IMG/VR virus record: IMGVR_UViG_3300042465_004141 | Location: 1-29,354 of that record | DNA: 29,354 bases | Strand: one strand, 5' to 3' | DNA from: a virus | Shown here: one piece after another, positions 20,208 to 27,111 of the stretch | Position numbering within the stretch: position 1 is the stretch's first letter | Layout: every line of letters starts with the position of its first letter | The notes under the pieces: generated by a model | What the model saw: the letters and a program-made list of their open reading frames with translations, nothing else | The model's database searches: none | What the model was told of the DNA's origin: nothing | Position numbers and translations under genes: made by a program

Positions 20208-20320
20208 GTGGCTACCGCCGCACAGGGAACTGGTCTAGTTGGTGTTTGCCGCCACTTCGTTCTGTTACGTTTTCCACCGCACTGCGCAGTGGCTACCGCC
20301 GCACAGGGAACTGGTCTAGT
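20208..20320. repeat. Perfect 32-bp direct repeat, two copies
   Basis: Copies at 20208-20239 and 20289-20320, starting GTGGCTACCGCCGCACAGGG and ending CTGGTCTAGT, separated by 49 bases (period 81). The GC-rich repeat contrasts with its AT-rich surroundings. It has no internal hairpin of note. Confidence 0.9.
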
Positions 20321-20370
20321 CAAAAATTCTGGGAAACAAAAAATATAACAAAGCCCAAACGTAACAAAAC

Positions 20371-20391
20371 CAATCTAACAATGTTAGATTG
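20371..20391. repeat. Long palindrome copy with 10-base arms
   Basis: CAATCTAACA-A-TGTTAGATTG: the longest palindrome of the family, one-base centre, just before the terminator. Confidence 0.85.
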
Positions 20392-20400
20392 TGCAGACGC

Positions 20401-20424
20401 AAAAAAGCCCGCTCAAGGCGGGCT
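20401..20424 (-). terminator. Rho-independent terminator, leftward
   Basis: Minus strand AGCCCGC, loop CTTGA, GCGGGCT followed by T residues. It ends the two-gene unit starting at P21.3 and isolates the gene-free region from it. Confidence 0.9.
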
Positions 20425-20443
20425 GTGGATAAGAGGGTAAGGG

Positions 20444-20668
20444 TTAGGCGTGATTAAACTGCAAACCTTCAGGCATGACGTGGATTGTGCCTTCTAAATA
20501 TTCTGTATCGGTTTGGGTGCAAATTCGCAGATGCCCATTCATCATCGTGCCGACATTCATTTTTAGAACGTCATTCAAAGCCCATTCAACAAACCCATTC
20601 GAGGGGATGAAGTGGATTGTCTCAGCGAGGTCTAACAATTCATCGCCCAATTCTTTATCAGTTTGCAT
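20444..20668 (-). CDS. Hypothetical protein (74 aa)
   Basis: 74 residues from ATG 20668, chosen over an upstream in-frame TTG because GGGGA lies five bases before it. The sequence is acidic: MQTDKELGDELLDLAETIHF, then NGFVEWALNDVLKMNVGTMM and a beta-like end (EYLEGTIHVMPEGLQFNHA). Unrecognised. It is the second gene of the P21.3 unit, separated from the 182-aa gene by two hairpins, and lies 20 bases before the terminator. Confidence 0.6.
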   Translation of the reverse strand: MQTDKELGDELLDLAETIHFIPSNGFVEWALNDVLKMNVGTMMNGHLRICTQTDTEYLEGTIHVMPEGLQFNHA

Positions 20669-20685
20669 ATCATTCCCCAAAAAAT

Positions 20686-20700
20686 CTAACAGTTTGTTAG
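20686..20700. repeat. Palindrome CTAACAAACTGTTAG (minus-strand reading), three-base centre
   Basis: On the minus strand it is followed by ATTTTTT, so the hairpin could weakly terminate transcription before the 74-aa gene. Confidence 0.8.
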
Positions 20701-20723
20701 AACCTAGGGTTTCCCCTAGGTTC
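20700..20723 (-). terminator. Strong hairpin after the 182-aa gene, possible attenuator
   Basis: Minus strand GAACCTAGGG, loop GAAA, CCCTAGGTTC: a ten-base-pair stem with a GNRA tetraloop, followed by the palindrome hairpin and six T residues. It could lower transcription into the next gene or protect the RNA end of the 182-aa gene. Confidence 0.55.
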
Positions 20724-20730
20724 CGCTCAA

Positions 20731-21279
20731 TTACACCGCTTCAGTCTTCAGGTCCGAAACCGTGCCGCCGAGAGTGGCGTATGCTTCGCACATCAATTCA
20801 TAAATCTCAATCATCCGCTCACTCGCCTCAGTCTTATCATCGCGGCCATTGTTTATGCGGTTGATAATTGTCCCAATCTCTGAGCGGGTTTTGGCCATCG
20901 GGTCCGCCGCTTCACCTTCAACCTTGCCCGATTTTTTGGGGCGTCCGCTTGCATCCTTGACCCGTGCCCAATAGGTGTATTCCACGCCTTCAGCATAACC
21001 CTCAGCCATCAAATCCGCCTTGAACGATGCGAATTCAGCCCGCACACCCGCCGCCGCTTTCCCGCCGAGTGCATACCACGGCTTGATAACTGCACCCGTT
21101 TCATCGGTGACGTTAAACGTAGAGCAAACCCAAGCGGCGTATGCACCGAGAGACTTATCCCCAGTCTTGATTGACTTAATGAATTCACGACGTGCGCCTA
21201 CTAACTTAGAGAGACTGTCACCGAGAGACTGAGCGGCCATCGGTGCAATTACTACTGACTGTGTTGAAACTGTATCCAT
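20731..21279 (-). CDS. Hypothetical early protein (182 aa)
   Basis: 182 residues, unrecognised. It has a basic helical middle (SLSKLVGARREFIKSIKTGD, then GAYAAWVCSTFNVTDETGAV) and a Lys-rich loop (RPKKSGKVEGEAADPMAKTR). A helical C-terminus reads EASERMIEIYELMCEAYATL. The layout could suit a DNA-binding protein. It is the first gene after P21.3 at the divergence point, the place where phages keep their early regulators, and it is flanked by hairpins on both sides. A repressor, anti-repressor or host-takeover role is possible; none is proven. ATG 21279 has GAAGGTTAGAAC upstream. Confidence 0.6.
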   Translation of the reverse strand: MDTVSTQSVVIAPMAAQSLGDSLSKLVGARREFIKSIKTGDKSLGAYAAWVCSTFNVTDETGAVIKPWYALGGKAAAGVRAEFASFKADLMAEGYAEGVEYTYWARVKDASGRPKKSGKVEGEAADPMAKTRSEIGTIINRINNGRDDKTEASERMIEIYELMCEAYATLGGTVSDLKTEAV

Positions 21280-21303
21280 GATGTTCTAACCTTCTAATGA
21301 ATT

Positions 21304-21320
21304 CCCTAGTACTGCTAGGG
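21304..21320 (-). promoter_or_regulatory. Leader hairpin of the 182-aa gene
   Basis: CCCTAG, five-base loop, CTAGGG in the transcript leader between P21.3 and ATG 21279. Its stem resembles the CCTAGGG hairpin after the same gene. Confidence 0.5.
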
Positions 21321-21352
21321 CAGATGCAATCATTCTTTGTTTGCATGAACAT

Positions 21353-21381
21353 ATTATAACACATTGTTATGTCAAAAGCAA
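21353..21381 (-). promoter_or_regulatory. Leftward sigma70 promoter P21.3
   Basis: Minus strand TATAAT (21353-21358) in TGTGTTATAATAT as in the other promoters; the -35 at 17 bases is TTGCTT (21376-21381). A TTGACA is present but only 11 bases from the -10. The AAGCTGGTT leader is missing, so this copy differs from the others downstream. Confidence 0.75.
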
Positions 21382-21686
21382 GTTTATCGGAAACAATAAT
21401 TAAACATGGGGCAACGGCCTAACATTGTTAGAGGGGATGCCGAGAGAGACCCCACACACCCATTTTTTGGTAAAGGGGAGGTAGGAACCTATACACTGTG
21501 TGCAGCACACCCGATACGCATCACCATACTTTTTATAACAATACCCCCCTCCCCCCTGACTTTTTCTAGATTACGACCTAAACGAGCCTTTTCCAAAAAC
21601 ACCCCCCGTCACTTTTTATTTCACAAACCCCCCACCCCTATTATTTTTTCTGTTACAGTCCGGCCACTCCCATTCACTTGGTGCCT
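21382..21686. other. Divergent intergenic region
   Basis: No gene found. It separates the leftward and rightward units. It contains one palindrome (21419-21431), two long C-runs near 21545-21560 and 21602-21635, and a GTGTGC/GCACAC small inverted repeat near 21498-21511. I could not find a convincing rightward sigma70 promoter for the packaging genes; they may be read from an activator-dependent or phage-specific promoter. Confidence 0.6.
21419..21431. repeat. Palindrome CTAACA-T-TGTTAG at the divergence point
   Basis: One-base centre. Located about 60 bases upstream of P21.3, between the leftward and rightward units; the rightmost copy. Confidence 0.85.
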
Positions 21687-22319
21687 ATGATTCAAATTGA
21701 GCCTACTACGGAACACCCTGTTCCATTTGATCTGTCCGATGAGCAACCAAAAACTCATGCGGATAGCGTAGCCATCGCTGTAAACACCGTAGACCTCATC
21801 GAAGAACTCGGTCCCAGCATTGATTTCGAGGACAGCGACTTGCACAAAGTCGGTGACCTGATGACAGGGGTGAGCAAACCCAACGCCCCACGCACTATCT
21901 CTAAGTCAGCAGAAGCAGCCGCTGCGCACCATTTGGTAAAACGCTTCGACTTTCAAGCGTTCTCAGATGCACTCCAAGCCCGCAACTTCATAACAAACAA
22001 ATTGATTGAGCTGGCGGACAACGGTGACCCCAAGATCGAATTGAAGGCGCTCGAACTTTTGGGCAAGCACTCAGACATTGGCCTTTTCACCGAGCGCAGC
22101 GAGATCACCGTCCACCATACAACCTCCACTGCGCTGGAGAGTTCAATCAAGGAACGGATCAAGCGGCTGTTGAATTCAGACGTAACGGACGTGACCCCAC
22201 TCGACGATCTGGATGCCCAATTGGGGACTCCAAAAGCAAAAACTCCGGAAGAAGTACTTATTGCCGGTTCTGAAACGGACGACGAAATTCCGGAAACTGA
22301 CGTACAAAAAGATGAGTGA
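21687..22319 (+). CDS. Probable terminase small subunit
   Basis: 210 residues from ATG 21687; TTG 21678 or GTG 21681 are alternatives, and no ribosome binding site stands out for any of them. The middle is helical: APRTISKSAEAAAAHHLVKR, then NFITNKLIELADNGDPKIEL and KALELLGKHSDIGLFTERSE. The last part resembles small-terminase regions in which a helix ending LGKHxxIGLF precedes the oligomerisation segment. The C-terminus is acidic and flexible. It lies right before the large subunit, with only one small gene between, which is the usual terS position. TerS recognises phage DNA and starts packaging. Confidence 0.75.
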   Translation: MIQIEPTTEHPVPFDLSDEQPKTHADSVAIAVNTVDLIEELGPSIDFEDSDLHKVGDLMTGVSKPNAPRTISKSAEAAAAHHLVKRFDFQAFSDALQARNFITNKLIELADNGDPKIELKALELLGKHSDIGLFTERSEITVHHTTSTALESSIKERIKRLLNSDVTDVTPLDDLDAQLGTPKAKTPEEVLIAGSETDDEIPETDVQKDE

Positions 22320-22494
22320 AGTCCGTAAATTTTCAGTCGTGATGGGGAATGGCCAGTCTATTCTGTCCCTGTCCGAAGAGATGTGCGACAGGATCAAAGA
22401 AGTTGTCTACTCCTACAGTGATAGAGTGCCCGTCACGCTTGCAATCGGTGTGCTGCACCTAGCGGCCAAAGAAATTTTGGACGACCAGTCATGA
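22312..22494 (+). CDS. Small hypothetical protein (60 aa) between TerS and TerL
   Basis: 60 residues from ATG 22312, which overlaps the TerS stop by eight bases; longer forms from 22213 would overlap TerS much more. It reads MSEVRKFSVVMGNGQSILSL, then a helix SEEMCDRIKEVVYSYSDRVP and a second helix (LAIGVLHLAAKEILDDQS). It is a compact alpha/beta protein of unknown function. Its stop overlaps the TerL start as ATGA, so it is translated with the terminase and may be part of the packaging complex. Confidence 0.6.
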   Translation: MSEVRKFSVVMGNGQSILSLSEEMCDRIKEVVYSYSDRVPVTLAIGVLHLAAKEILDDQS

Positions 22495-24011
22495 GTGACA
22501 TCTCCCTCAAAGACATTGAGACGCTGATTGCCTCGGGCAAGCTGTCCGAGTCTGACTTACGGGTACTAGAGACACAGCTAACCAAACTTGAGAAGCTCAA
22601 AGACCGTGAGCTTTCACAGAAGAAGTTCATCAAGTTCGTGGAAAAGGTCTGGCCAACCTTCATTTCGGGCCGTCACCACAAAAGAATGGCCGAAGCGTTC
22701 GAGCGAGTGGCTAGAGGTGAGTGCAAACGGCTCATCATCAACATGCCGCCACGCCATACAAAGTCAGAATTCGCCTCATACCTGCTCCCGGCTTGGTTTT
22801 TGGGCCAATTTCCACACAAAAAAGTGATCCAAGCGTCCCACACTGCTGAATTGGCGGTGGGTTTTGGTCGAAAAGTGCGAAATTTGGTCGATTCCGAGGT
22901 CTACCACAACATTTTTCCCGATCTGCACCTGCAAAGTGACTCAAAAGCGGCTGGCCGGTGGAATACATCCAAGGGCGGCGACTACTTTGCGATTGGTGTG
23001 GGCGGTGCGGTGACCGGTAAAGGCGCTGACGTGCTGATTATTGATGACCCGCACTCGGAACAAGAGGCTGCGATGGCCGCAAGCAACCCCGACGTGTATG
23101 ACAAGGTGTATGAGTGGTACACATCCGGGCCACGGCAACGTCTGCAACCGGGCGGGGCGATTGTGATCGTGATGACGCGCTGGGCACAGCGAGATTTGAC
23201 TGGCCAAGTCCTGAAAGCTGCGGCTGCGAGGAACGGTGAAGAGTGGGAAGTGATTGAGTTCCCGGCCATCCTGCCCTCGGGTAATCCCCTATGGCCAGAG
23301 TTCTGGTCGTTTGACGAATTGGAAGCCCTGCGGGAAGAATTGCCTAATAGTAAGTGGCAAGCCCAGTACCAGCAAAACCCAGTGGGCAACGAGTCAGCCA
23401 TCATCAAGCGTGATTGGTGGAAGTGGTGGGAAGAGGACGACCCACCCCAGTGCGAATACATCCTCCAGACATGGGACACGGCCTTTGAGAAAAACCAACG
23501 GGCCGACTATTCTGCGGGCACGACTTGGGGGGTGTTCACCCACCACAAAGACCAGACCAAGAACCTCATCTTGCTCAACACGTACAAGAAGCGGGTCGAG
23601 TGGATTGAGTTGAAGCGAGATGTGCTGGCTGAGTACAACATGTACGAGCCCGATGGCCTGTTGATCGAGAAGAAGGCGACGGGTGCTCCGTTGATCTACG
23701 AGTTAAGAGCGATGGGCATACCCGTGCAGGAGTACACGCCCTCGAAAGGGCAGGACAAAATTGCCCGCTTGAACTCAGTCTCGGACATAATTGCGTCTGG
23801 AAAAGTATGGGTTCCAAAGACCCGTTGGGCTGAAGAGTTAGTGGACGAGATAGCTATGTTCCCGTCAGGCGAGCACGATGACTTGGTTGACGCGACAACT
23901 CTGGCCCTCATGAGATTTAGGGCTGGGGGCTTCCTACGTTTGCCTATCGACGAGCCCGAAGAGATTCAATGGTTTAAAAATCCCCGCAGAGAGCGGTACT
24001 ACACAGTGTAA
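22491..24011 (+). CDS. terL: Terminase large subunit
   Basis: 506 residues. The ATPase half has NMPPRHTKSE (Walker A, residues 85-93, K91), VLIIDDPHSE (Walker B, D185-D186) and VIVMTRW (225-231, coupling motif). The nuclease half has QTWDTAFEKN (D329), LLIEKKATG (E393) and GEHDDLVDA (D463, D464, D467), an RNase H-like catalytic set. This is the motor that cuts concatemers and pumps DNA into the procapsid. Length is normal for the family. The PPRHTKS form replaces the commoner PPRHGKS. The portal gene follows after nine bases. Confidence 0.95.
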   Translation: MSDISLKDIETLIASGKLSESDLRVLETQLTKLEKLKDRELSQKKFIKFVEKVWPTFISGRHHKRMAEAFERVARGECKRLIINMPPRHTKSEFASYLLPAWFLGQFPHKKVIQASHTAELAVGFGRKVRNLVDSEVYHNIFPDLHLQSDSKAAGRWNTSKGGDYFAIGVGGAVTGKGADVLIIDDPHSEQEAAMAASNPDVYDKVYEWYTSGPRQRLQPGGAIVIVMTRWAQRDLTGQVLKAAAARNGEEWEVIEFPAILPSGNPLWPEFWSFDELEALREELPNSKWQAQYQQNPVGNESAIIKRDWWKWWEEDDPPQCEYILQTWDTAFEKNQRADYSAGTTWGVFTHHKDQTKNLILLNTYKKRVEWIELKRDVLAEYNMYEPDGLLIEKKATGAPLIYELRAMGIPVQEYTPSKGQDKIARLNSVSDIIASGKVWVPKTRWAEELVDEIAMFPSGEHDDLVDATTLALMRFRAGGFLRLPIDEPEEIQWFKNPRRERYYTV

Positions 24012-24020
24012 GGACACATC

Positions 24021-26507
24021 ATGGCAACAAGCGGAATTGACAAAGGTTTATATGCAGCCCCAATGGGCTTAGCTGACCTAGCCCCTGCACCCGATATTGA
24101 GATCGAAATCGAGCTGGAGCCCGGCGATGATGGCGAAGCGGCGGAGGAAGAGACCAAGGGCACAGCGGAAGAGTTTGATGCCAACCTTGCCGAGTTCATG
24201 GACGACGGCGACTTGCAGTCGTTGGGTATGGAGCTTGTTGAGGACTTTGGCAAAGACAGCATGGACCGCAAGGACTGGATACAGACCTATGTCGATGGCC
24301 TGAAATTGCTGGGCTTGAAGTATGAAGACAGGACTGAGCCTTGGCAGGGTGCGTGTGGTGTGTTCCACCCGATGCTCACCGAGAGCGTGGTCAGGTTCCA
24401 GAGTGAAGCGATGATGGAGACGTTCCCAGCAATGGGGCCAGTCAAGACCCAGATTATTGGAGCCATCGACGTGTTGCGTGAAGAAGCCGCAGCTCGCGTG
24501 CGCGAGGACATGAACTATCAACTGACTGAAGTGATGGTCGAGTACCGGCCAGAGCACGAGAAGATGTTGTGGAACTTGCCCATCACGGGTTCAGCGTTCA
24601 AGAAGGTCTACTACGACCCAAGCAAAGGACGCCAAGCTGCTGTGTTCATTCCCGCCGAGGACATCGTTGTCCCATATGGCGCGTCCAATCTGGAGTCTGC
24701 GGAGCGGGTCACGCATGTCATGCGTAAGACCGAGAACGAGATGACCAAGCTGATGGAGGCTGGGTTCTACATGGACGTAGAGCTGGGCGAGCCAAGCTAT
24801 GAATTAGACGACGTGGAGAAGCAAAAGGCCGAGGAGATGGGCCTGAGCGCACTCCAAGATGATCGCTACCGAGTGCTTGAGATGCACGTTGACTTGGACC
24901 TGAGTGGGTTCGAGCACACTGACAAAAAGGGTCGTCTGACAGGTATCGCCCTGCCATACGTTGTGACAATCGAGAAAGGCACACGCAAGGTGCTGGCCAT
25001 ACGGAGGAATTGGTATGAGGGAGACGTGCTCCACACAAAACGACAACACTTTGTTCACTACCAGTACATCCCCGGTTTTGGCTTCTATGGTTACGGCCTT
25101 ATCCACCTTATCGGTGGGTACGCGAAAAGCGCGACGATGCTCATCCGTCAACTCGTGGATGCGGGAACACTTTCGAACTTACCCGGGGGTCTCAAATCTC
25201 GTGGTCTCCGCGTCAAAGGTGACGATACACCTATCCAGCCCGGAGAGTTCCGAGACGTAGACGTTCCAAGCGGCTCAATCCGGGACAACATCCTGCCCCT
25301 GCCGTACAAAGAACCCTCACAAGTTCTGTTCGCGTTGTTCCAAAACATTGTGCAAGAGGGCCGTCAGTTTGCCTCAAGTGGTGACATGAACGTGTCCGAC
25401 ATGTCCAGCCAAGCCCCAGTGGGTACGACTTTGGCCCTGTTGGAGCGCACCCTCAAAGTGATGACAGCGGTGCAAGCGCGTCTGCACTACACCATGAAGC
25501 AGGAGTTCAAACTGCTGAAAGTCATCATCGCCGACTACACGCCAGAGGAGTACGACTACGAGCCAGAAGATGCTGGTCGCCGTGCTAAGAAGGCAGACTA
25601 CGACTCTGTGGACGTGATCCCAGTGAGCGACCCCAACGCTGCAACGATGGCCCAGAAGATCGTGCAGTACCAAGCAGTCTTGCAGTTGTCTCAGCAAGCC
25701 CCTCACTTGTATGACTTGCCCTTGTTGCACCGTCAGATGATTGAAGTGCTGGGTATCAAGAACGCTGCCAAGCTCGTGCCTACCGAGGACGACGCTGTGC
25801 CGACAGACCCAGTGCAGGAGAACCAGAACCTGCTGATGATGAAGCCAGTCAAGGCGTTCATTGAGCAGAATCACGAGGCGCATATCCAAGCGCACATGGC
25901 TGCGATCCAGAACCCCAAGATTCAGCAGATGATGCAGATGAACCCGCAAGCACAGGCGATCATGGCCGCAGCGATGGCCCACATCAACGAGCACATGGCG
26001 TTCGAGTACCGCAAGCAGGTCGAGATGGCGATGGGTATGCCACTGCCAAACGAGGAGCAGAACAAGCAGGTTCCTCCAGAGTTGGCCGATCAGATTGCCA
26101 TGATGGTGGCTCAGGCATCACAACAGTTGACCCAGAAAGCTCAACAAGAGCAGGCCCAGCAGCAAGCTCAACAGCAGATGCAGGACCCGATCATCCAGAT
26201 GCAGATGCAAGAACTCCAGCTCAAACAGCAGGACTTGAAGCTCAAGGAGCAAAAGCAACAGATCGACGCTGCGGCCAAGGCCGATCAGTTGGAGATCGAG
26301 AAGGCCCGCATCGCGGCGCAGAAAGAAATCGCGGCAATGCAGGTGGGAGCCACCGCAGCCGCTGCAAAAGACAAACTCTCCAAACAGATGGAGATGGAAG
26401 GAGTTCGCATGGGCTTAGACGCTGCAAAACACCGCGCTCAAATGGCCACGCAGAACGCGCAACGGGCAGCGCAACGAAATCAGCCCAGCAAGAAGGAGAA
26501 TAAGTGA
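24021..26507 (+). CDS. Portal protein, large P22-like type
   Basis: 828 residues, following TerL as portals do. The body has the wing and stem features of large podovirus-type portals: an acidic N-terminus, KDWIQTYVDGLKLLGLKYED, a long middle with HYQYIPGFGFYGYGLIHLIG, and SSQAPVGTTLALLERTLKVM (about residues 462-481), a helix also seen in P22 gp1-like portals. From about residue 690 it is a Gln/Ala-rich coiled coil (QQLTQKAQQEQAQQQAQQQM), as in barrel-forming portals. It forms the twelve-subunit DNA gate at one vertex. The assignment rests on position and layout. ATG 24021 lacks a perfect ribosome binding site (AAGGACACATC). Confidence 0.85.
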   Translation: MATSGIDKGLYAAPMGLADLAPAPDIEIEIELEPGDDGEAAEEETKGTAEEFDANLAEFMDDGDLQSLGMELVEDFGKDSMDRKDWIQTYVDGLKLLGLKYEDRTEPWQGACGVFHPMLTESVVRFQSEAMMETFPAMGPVKTQIIGAIDVLREEAAARVREDMNYQLTEVMVEYRPEHEKMLWNLPITGSAFKKVYYDPSKGRQAAVFIPAEDIVVPYGASNLESAERVTHVMRKTENEMTKLMEAGFYMDVELGEPSYELDDVEKQKAEEMGLSALQDDRYRVLEMHVDLDLSGFEHTDKKGRLTGIALPYVVTIEKGTRKVLAIRRNWYEGDVLHTKRQHFVHYQYIPGFGFYGYGLIHLIGGYAKSATMLIRQLVDAGTLSNLPGGLKSRGLRVKGDDTPIQPGEFRDVDVPSGSIRDNILPLPYKEPSQVLFALFQNIVQEGRQFASSGDMNVSDMSSQAPVGTTLALLERTLKVMTAVQARLHYTMKQEFKLLKVIIADYTPEEYDYEPEDAGRRAKKADYDSVDVIPVSDPNAATMAQKIVQYQAVLQLSQQAPHLYDLPLLHRQMIEVLGIKNAAKLVPTEDDAVPTDPVQENQNLLMMKPVKAFIEQNHEAHIQAHMAAIQNPKIQQMMQMNPQAQAIMAAAMAHINEHMAFEYRKQVEMAMGMPLPNEEQNKQVPPELADQIAMMVAQASQQLTQKAQQEQAQQQAQQQMQDPIIQMQMQELQLKQQDLKLKEQKQQIDAAAKADQLEIEKARIAAQKEIAAMQVGATAAAAKDKLSKQMEMEGVRMGLDAAKHRAQMATQNAQRAAQRNQPSKKENK

Positions 26508-26698
26508 ACGAACACAAACTACTATCTGTAATCGTCAGTGAAATCAATAAGTTAAAGCAGGAACGTGAAGCTTACGCTGCTGCTGGACGTTGCGACCACA
26601 TTGAGGAATATCGGAGAGTCTGCGGAGTCATCCTAGGTCTGAACTACGCAGAAAACATCATTAACGAGCTAGTGCAAAGGAATCACAATGACGACTGA
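26504..26698 (+). CDS. Small helical protein (64 aa), GTG start
   Basis: 64 residues from GTG 26504, which overlaps the portal stop as GTGA and has AGAAGGAGAATAA upstream. It is helical throughout: MNEHKLLSVIVSEINKLKQE, then REAYAAAGRCDHIEEYRRVC and a helix ending IINELVQRNH. It has the form of small phage proteins encoded just after portals. Function is unknown; it may be an assembly co-factor. Its stop overlaps the GroES-like gene by 11 bases. Confidence 0.65.
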   Translation: MNEHKLLSVIVSEINKLKQEREAYAAAGRCDHIEEYRRVCGVILGLNYAENIINELVQRNHNDD

Positions 26699-27101
26699 GT
26701 TTGACGTTGCGGCAGTTGATCTGTCTGGTATTTTGAACACCACAGCAGAGCAAAAAGCCAAGCAATTGCCTGACCCCAAAACTTTCCACATCTTGACCGT
26801 TGTCCCCGAGGCGATGGAAGAGTTCTCGGACAGTGAGATTGGTCTTGTTAAGTCTGGACAAACCATGCACTACGAGGAAATACTGACCCCAGTGCTGTTC
26901 GTGGTCAAACTAGGCCCCGACGCCTACAAAGACACTACCCGGTTCCCCAGTGGGCCGAGCTGCAAGGAAGGTGACTTCGTCATCGTCCGCCCCAATTCAG
27001 GCACCCGCCTGAAGATTCATGGCCGCGAATTTCGCATCATCAACGATGACTCGATTGAAGCAGTTGTGGAAGACCCCCGTGGCATCACACGAGCTGCATA
27101 A
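26688..27101 (+). CDS. GroES-like co-chaperonin
   Basis: 137 residues. After a 30-residue polar lead the fold follows the GroES order: KTFHILTVVP (strand), a glycine-rich flexible loop (SEIGLVKSGQTM) in the position of the mobile loop, and TPVLFVVKLGPDAYKD (as VLAVGxGRxxxxG). SCKEGDFVIVRPNSGTRLKI follows (as VKVGDxVIFNxGxGxKxKI), then HGREFRIINDDSIEAVVED (as DNEEVLIMSESDILAIVEA). This matches GroES and phage gp31-like co-chaperonins that help fold major capsid proteins with host GroEL. It sits in the capsid operon. The loop is charged rather than the usual GGIVL, so GroEL binding should be checked. Confidence 0.65.
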   Translation: MTTEFDVAAVDLSGILNTTAEQKAKQLPDPKTFHILTVVPEAMEEFSDSEIGLVKSGQTMHYEEILTPVLFVVKLGPDAYKDTTRFPSGPSCKEGDFVIVRPNSGTRLKIHGREFRIINDDSIEAVVEDPRGITRAA

Positions 27102-27111
27102 GGAGTAATAC

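Larger units (their letters stand above)
19822..20400. other. Gene-free region, candidate replication origin
   Basis: No convincing gene lies here on either strand. The region holds eight copies of the octamer ATGTTATR: direct at 19874, 19981, 19989, 19997 and 20053, and inverted at 20105, 20113 and 20191. It also has an AT-rich stretch (TATATATATAT near 20006-20018), three CGTAACAAA repeats (20161, 20171, 20360), a 32-bp direct repeat, and two palindrome relatives. Repeats next to an AT-rich unwinding-type stretch in a gene-free part of the early region resemble an iteron-type origin. This is inference; regulatory or recombination use is possible. Confidence 0.5.

Noticed and set aside
20208-20320. 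Mini CRISPR array (two GC-rich repeats with a spacer)
   Set aside because: Only two repeats, spacer of 49 bases, no hairpin in the repeat, no cas genes. The Cas4-like nuclease at 3.9-4.6 kb sits in a recombination operon and does not make this a CRISPR locus.
20045-20440. Rightward 131-codon open frame
   Set aside because: It runs over the 32-bp repeats, octamers and the terminator hairpin, is opposite to all neighbours, and encodes a repeated basic sequence without protein-like character.
21400-21690. Rightward promoter for the packaging genes (TATAAC near 21533)
   Set aside because: No -35 box at 16-18 bases upstream, and the position far from the first gene start gives no support.
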